DNA of 9,577 bases, taken from the NCBI GenBank assembly GCA_013812515.1, contig JACCTI010000301.1, positions 1 to 9,577 of the forward strand, given 5' to 3'. The DNA comes from Chthoniobacterales bacterium. GTDB lineage: Bacteria; Verrucomicrobiota; Verrucomicrobiia; Chthoniobacterales; UBA10450. The translations under genes and the position numbers were made by a program. Of the stretch, positions 6,881 through 9,577 are shown piece after piece (the first letter of the stretch is position 1; each line of letters begins with the position of its first letter). The notes beneath the pieces were generated by a model. That model had not been told where the DNA came from. It searched no databases and saw only the letters and a list, made by a program, of their open reading frames with translations.

Positions 6881-6909
6881 GCTCATCTGCCAATTGCGCA
6901 ACGTGTCAA
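6881..6909 (-). promoter_or_regulatory. Possible hflKC promoter (good -35, weak -10)
   Basis: On the minus strand TTGACA (6909-6904) matches the sigma-70 -35 consensus exactly, and lies about 50 bp upstream of the hflK ATG. With a 17-bp spacer the -10 would be ATGAGC (6886-6881), a poor match to TATAAT. The -35 hexamer overlaps a small inverted repeat GTGTC/GACAC (6903-6907 and 6914-6918) that might be an operator. Position supports it; the weak -10 limits confidence. Confidence 0.3.
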
Positions 6910-6932
6910 TTGAGACACTGTCCGCGCAGGTC

Positions 6933-7089
6933 GGGGAGCGGCACGCTTGGGGCGTGTTGGTTTCGACGTTTCGCCGAAACGAACTTTCGCCGCCTTCAAG
7001 CGAGTTCCGCCGCGTGCAACATTTCTACGGCAACGAAAGTTCGTCGGCGCGGTACGCGCCGACCGGCATGCTACAAGCATGCGCTCCCC
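6933..7089. repeat. REPIN/MITE-like palindromic element between the permease gene and hflK
   Basis: The ends are inverted copies. The left end is GGGGAGCG (6933-6940) followed by a hairpin CACGC/GCGTG (6942-6946, 6952-6956). The right end, read on the minus strand, is GGGGAGC followed by a hairpin GCATGC/GCATGC with a TTGTA loop (7082-7066). The two ends align over about 27 bases. Inside are CGTTTCG-C-CGAAACG (6967-6981), the 11-bp inverted pair ACGAACTTTCG (6979-6989) with CGAAAGTTCGT (7034-7044), and a perfect 9-bp stem GTCGGCGCG/CGCGCCGAC around GTA (7043-7063). A GGAG foot before a hairpin, in two inverted copies, is the known architecture of REP doublets mobilised by RAYT transposases. 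No transposase is in the window and no target duplication is seen. Confidence 0.7.
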
Positions 7090-7128
7090 AGATGCAATCG
7101 CGGCGGGCGGCTCTACGGCAAACCTTGT

Positions 7129-8253
7129 TCAGCCGATCTTTTTCCGAAAACGCAGGGCGCAGACGGAAAAGAGCAGCACGGCCATGGCGGTCATGATGGC
7201 GAGCGATTGCCAATACTCGAGGAACGTCGCGCCGCGCAGGATGATCGCCCGCATGAGGGCGATGAAGTAGGTCGTCGGCATAATCGCGCCGATCCCGTAG
7301 AAGATCGCGGGCATGGTTTCCCGCGGAAAAATGAAGCCGGAGAAAAAGACGCTCGGCAGGATGAAAGCCATCGACATTTGCAGTGCCTGCATCTGGTTCT
7401 CAGCCTTCGTTGCGACAAGCAGGCCCAGGCTAAGCAAGGCGAAAACGTAGACGATCGTCGCGATCATCATGGCGACAACGCTACCCGCGATGGGGATGGC
7501 GAAGACAAAGCGCATGATCCCGAAGAGCAGAATCGCCATGGTCATGCCTAGGCACCAATAGGGGATGAGTTTGCCGAGCATGAGCCCCCAACTGCTGAGC
7601 GGGCTAACGAGTAATTGCTCAAGCGTGCCACGCTCCCGCTCGCGCACGACCGCCATGGCGGTCGCGAAGGTGGTGCCGATTTGTAACACCACTCCGATTA
7701 CGCCCGGCACAAAGAAGTTCGGGCTGCGCATCGTCGGGTTGTAGAGCATCTGCGGACGCACCTCGATCGGGATGTGGACGCGTCCGCTCTCGCGCATCAT
7801 GCGCTCGACGGATTGCGAAAGAGCGAGCGTGACGGCGGTGTTGAGCGCCTGCAGCGCAGTGGTGGAGTTCGAGCCGTCGATCAGCATCTGCACCTGCGCG
7901 GGATAGCCGGCGCGCAAGTCGCGCGTGAAGTGGGGCGGGATCTGGAGGCCCACATATGCGCGGCCCTTGCGGATTTCGCTCGCGAGCTCTTCGACATTTT
8001 GCACTTCGCCGACAATGCGGAACGTTTCCGTATTGACGAAGCGATCCAGCAGCTGCCGGCTCTCCACCGTGCGGTCTTCATTCAAAACCGCCATCCCCAT
8101 GTGCTTCACGTCGTTATCGAGGGCGTAGCCGAAGGCGATCATCTCGATCAGCGGCGGGAAGAGCATGAAGAAGAGGGTCATCGGGTCGCGCAGGACGCTG
8201 ATGAATTCTTTGAACAAAATGGCGTTCAGGCCGCGGAAAGGTTTCGCTGTCAT
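7129..8253 (-). CDS. ABC-2 type transporter permease (YhhJ/DrrB-like)
   Basis: This is the membrane subunit of an ABC-2 exporter, presumed to pair with the ATPase encoded upstream; the cargo is unknown. From the ATG at 8253-8251 it is 374 aa, the same length as E. coli YhhJ. An N-terminal amphipathic part, FKEFISVLRDPMTLFFMLFP (14-33), leads into TM1 (about 26-44). A periplasmic domain follows (about 45-178, with NVEELASEIRKGRAYVGLQI). TM2 starts near NFFVPGVIGVVLQIGTTFAT (179-198). The conserved cytoplasmic ERERGTLEQLLVSPLSSW (205-222) is the usual NBD-coupling segment, and four more TMs end at RFRKKIG. An in-frame upstream extension to 8343 is read-through of the inverted repeat and is not used. 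GGGAG (8264-8260) gives a ribosome site with 6-nt spacing. The start overlaps the stop of the GIY-YIG ORF (ATGA), so translation is coupled. Confidence 0.88.
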   Translation of the reverse strand: MTAKPFRGLNAILFKEFISVLRDPMTLFFMLFPPLIEMIAFGYALDNDVKHMGMAVLNEDRTVESRQLLDRFVNTETFRIVGEVQNVEELASEIRKGRAYVGLQIPPHFTRDLRAGYPAQVQMLIDGSNSTTALQALNTAVTLALSQSVERMMRESGRVHIPIEVRPQMLYNPTMRSPNFFVPGVIGVVLQIGTTFATAMAVVRERERGTLEQLLVSPLSSWGLMLGKLIPYWCLGMTMAILLFGIMRFVFAIPIAGSVVAMMIATIVYVFALLSLGLLVATKAENQMQALQMSMAFILPSVFFSGFIFPRETMPAIFYGIGAIMPTTYFIALMRAIILRGATFLEYWQSLAIMTAMAVLLFSVCALRFRKKIG

Positions 8254-8597
8254 GCCGCGCTCCCGCTCCTTTCCATCCCGAGCCGCGGAGACGGCGAGGG
8301 ACCTCGCGCCGGCTGGTAGAGCATTCCCGAAAGTTCGGCCCACTTGGGGTTTAGTGTTTCGACGAGCGCGTTCTTCTTGCTCCGCCAGCCTTTCAGTTCC
8401 TTCTCGCGCGAGATCGCGTCGCGCGGGTCGTTGAATGACTCGTAATAGACGAGACGATTCACGTTGTAGCCCTTCGTAAACCCGCTGATCTCACTGTGCT
8501 GATGCTGATAGACACGACGAACCAGGCTGTTCGTGATTCCGATGTATAAGACGACGTGGCTTCGATTGGTCAGCATGTAGACGTAGAACGTCTTCAT
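8250..8597 (-). CDS. GIY-YIG nuclease family protein (YhbQ/UPF0213-like), cassette-borne
   Basis: This is a small single-domain GIY-YIG protein of 115 aa, predicted to cut or bind DNA. Motifs: the first strand FYVYML (4-9) and LYIGIT (17-22) form the GIY-YIG pair. NSLVRRVYQHQ (23-33) carries the conserved Arg and His. GYNVNRLVYYESF (43-55) contains Glu53, the likely metal ligand, and AISREKELKGWRSKKNALVE (61-80) with LNPKWAELS (82-90) is the standard ending of this family. The natural domain ends near residue 93. Residues 97-108 are translated from the downstream inverted repeat, and 109-115 from the permease leader. The ATG at 8597-8595 overlaps the ATPase stop (ATGA), and the TGA at 8252-8250 overlaps the permease ATG. 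Its place inside an exporter operon, between inverted repeats, argues that it is a mobile cassette and not part of the transporter. Catalytic activity is inferred. Confidence 0.88.
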   Translation of the reverse strand: MKTFYVYMLTNRSHVVLYIGITNSLVRRVYQHQHSEISGFTKGYNVNRLVYYESFNDPRDAISREKELKGWRSKKNALVETLNPKWAELSGMLYQPARGPSPSPRLGMERSGSAA

Positions 8598-8640
8598 TGC
8601 ATGTGTGAGGTCCCTCTCCGTCCTTCGGCGGTTCGGGATG
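8274..8640 (-). mobile_element. GIY-YIG cassette bounded by imperfect inverted repeats
   Basis: The downstream repeat (8274-8309) and the upstream repeat (8640-8603, read on the minus strand) are inverted copies of 36 and 38 bp. Both begin CATCCCGA and share the blocks CCGC, ACGG and GAGGGACCTC, ending C(G/A)C. Between them lies nearly the whole GIY-YIG ORF and little else, giving a compact unit of about 367 bp. The upstream repeat falls in the last codons of the ATPase gene, and the downstream repeat in the last codons of the nuclease. No target-site duplication is evident and no transposase is present, so movement would depend on the nuclease or on a trans-acting enzyme. From memory, similar CATCCCGAgc...GAGGGACC repeats are dispersed in several soil bacteria; that needs a search. 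Confidence 0.72.
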
Positions 8641-9577
8641 ACGGCGCGCGGGGTGGCGAACCGTTCCGCGAATGCTTCGCCGTCAGAGAAACAAAAACAT
8701 CCTCCAGCGATGGACCGATCTCGTGGATCTCGGATTTAACGATGCCGACGCTGCGGAGGCGATCTTCTATCTGCGCTTCTCTGATGTGATCAGCGACCAG
8801 CAGGTGCATCGATTGACCGAACACCGTCGCGCTTTGCACCCCTTCAACCTGGCGCATTGTCTGCAACGCGGTCGTGACGTGATCGCAGGTCACATCGAGC
8901 CGCCGTGTGCCGGGCGGGCTGACGTCGGGCATCTCCTTTAACTCGTCCGGTTCCCCGCAGACGATCAGTCGCGACATATAGATGTAGCCGACGTGATCGC
9001 ACCGTTCTGCTTCATCCATGTAATGCGTCGTGACAAAGAGTGTCATTCCCTGGCCGGCGAATTCAAAGAGCAAATCCCACAGCTCGCGACGCGCGACCGG
9101 GTCGATCCCGGCGGTTGGTTCGTCGAGGAAAAGCACCGTCGGTTTGTGCATCAGCGCGCAGGCCATCGCGAGCCGCTGCCGCCAGCCGCCGGAGAGGAGC
9201 GCGGCGCGCCGGTCGAGATACGGTTCAAGATGCGTGATGGCGATCAGCTCGTCGCGTCGCTCTCTAAGACGGCTGCCACTCAAATCGTAAAGCTTCCCGG
9301 AGAACACCAGGTTTTCATTCACCGTCAGTTCGTCGTAGAGCGAAAACTTCTGCGACATATAGCCGATCATCGATTTGATCGCATCGCCTTCCCGCATCAC
9401 ATCGCGCCCGCCGATCCGAGCGATCCCTTCGGTCGGCGTCAGAATCCCGCAGAGCATGCGGATGACGGTGGATTTGCCGGAGCCGTTCGGGCCGAGGAAG
9501 CCGAAGATGGAACCACGGCCGACTTGAAAGCTGACGTGATCGACGGCCGTGAAGTTGCCGAAGCGTTTCGTTAGGCC
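8594..9577 (-). CDS. ABC transporter ATP-binding protein of an ABC-2 exporter, 5' truncated by the window
   Basis: This is the ATPase that powers the ABC-2 permease downstream. The frame is open to the window edge and 327 codons are visible, so only the first few residues are missing. An internal ATG at 9457 is not the start, because Walker A precedes it. Visible order: GLTKRFGNFTAVDHVSF (1-17), Walker A GPNGSGKST (29-37), Q-loop IGYMSQKFSLYDELTV (71-86), signature LSGGWRQRLAMACAL (128-142), Walker B TVLFLDEPTAGIDP (147-160), H-loop FVTTHYMDEAERCD (181-194). Trp replacing Gln in the signature is, from memory, usual for this subfamily. A C-terminal regulatory domain ends at SLEDVFVSLTAKHS (290-303), the normal family end. 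Residues 304-327 are an extra basic tail, of which 312-325 are encoded by the cassette inverted repeat. The TGA at 8596-8594 overlaps the GIY-YIG ATG. Confidence 0.92.
   Translation of the reverse strand, partial: GLTKRFGNFTAVDHVSFQVGRGSIFGFLGPNGSGKSTVIRMLCGILTPTEGIARIGGRDVMREGDAIKSMIGYMSQKFSLYDELTVNENLVFSGKLYDLSGSRLRERRDELIAITHLEPYLDRRAALLSGGWRQRLAMACALMHKPTVLFLDEPTAGIDPVARRELWDLLFEFAGQGMTLFVTTHYMDEAERCDHVGYIYMSRLIVCGEPDELKEMPDVSPPGTRRLDVTCDHVTTALQTMRQVEGVQSATVFGQSMHLLVADHIREAQIEDRLRSVGIVKSEIHEIGPSLEDVFVSLTAKHSRNGSPPRAPSSRTAEGRRGTSHMQ

Noticed and set aside
7774..8319. Plus-strand open frame of 181 codons
   Set aside because: It is antisense to the permease gene and runs into the cassette repeat; no family resemblance.
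8254..8343. Upstream in-frame extension of the permease reading frame
   Set aside because: It is read-through of the nuclease tail and inverted repeat. The ATG at 8253 has a ribosome site, an ATGA overlap and gives the family length.
8265..8650. Target-site duplication flanking the GIY-YIG cassette
   Set aside because: I compared the bases outside 8274 and 8640 and found no convincing direct repeat.
8250..8660. Intron or intein carrying a homing endonuclease
   Set aside because: No host gene is split: the ATPase and permease are each complete on their own sides, and no intron or intein splice features are visible.
8993..9574. Plus-strand open frame of 193 codons
   Set aside because: It is antisense to the ABC ATPase, whose Walker A, signature and Walker B motifs are on the other strand.
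1..9577. CRISPR array, tRNA or rRNA genes
   Set aside because: I saw no regularly spaced direct repeats, tRNA cloverleaf arms or rRNA signature sequence on either strand.

Overview
The window is GC-rich (roughly 58-60% by eye), tightly packed bacterial chromosome. It reads as housekeeping and envelope genes rather than an island. Several intergenic or inserted repeats have a style I associate with soil Verrucomicrobiota (Chthoniobacterales-like): paired inverted hairpin repeats, ATTCAC/GTGAAT strings, and repeat ends with CATCCCGA and GAGGGACCTC blocks. That taxonomic guess rests on recall and is only moderately secure. Few genes have a textbook Shine-Dalgarno site; several rely on ATGA or TGA-n-ATG junctions instead.

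Layout: (1) Positions 1-296, minus strand, hold the N-terminal 98 codons of purC (SAICAR synthetase), which runs off the left edge. (2) Divergent from it, 378-1589 plus strand encodes an RlmI-type 23S rRNA cytosine methyltransferase, followed at 1604-2398 by a GT8-like glycosyltransferase. (3) At 2448-2980, minus strand, is a DUF488 gene broken by an in-frame amber codon and a frameshift. (4) About 213 bp without a convincing gene precede a translationally coupled plus-strand pair: a membrane-anchored alpha/beta hydrolase (3194-4027) and a membrane-anchored SRPBCC-like protein (4024-4800). (5) From 4818 to the right edge everything is on the minus strand. Read in transcription order this is an ABC-2 exporter ATPase (5'-truncated at 9577), a GIY-YIG nuclease ORF, an ABC-2 permease of the YhhJ type, a 273-bp spacer carrying a REPIN-like element, then hflK and hflC.

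The most interesting part is mobile DNA woven into coding sequence. The GIY-YIG ORF lies in a cassette of about 367 bp bounded by imperfect inverted repeats of 36 and 38 bp. The upstream repeat is translated as the C-terminal tail of the ATPase, and the downstream repeat as the tail of the nuclease. Both junctions are ATGA overlaps, so the insertion keeps the exporter operon translationally continuous. A second in-frame event is a 57-bp (19-codon) segment inside rlmI, bounded by perfect 8-bp inverted repeats and placed where related proteins appear to have no extra sequence. A third element, 157 bp between the permease and hflK, consists of two inverted GGAG-plus-hairpin ends around further nested palindromes, which is the architecture of REP doublets (REPINs).

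How genes work together: the ATPase and permease should form one ABC-2 exporter. HflK and HflC should form the SPFH complex that regulates FtsH (ftsH is not in the window). The hydrolase and SRPBCC protein probably act together at the membrane on an unknown substrate.
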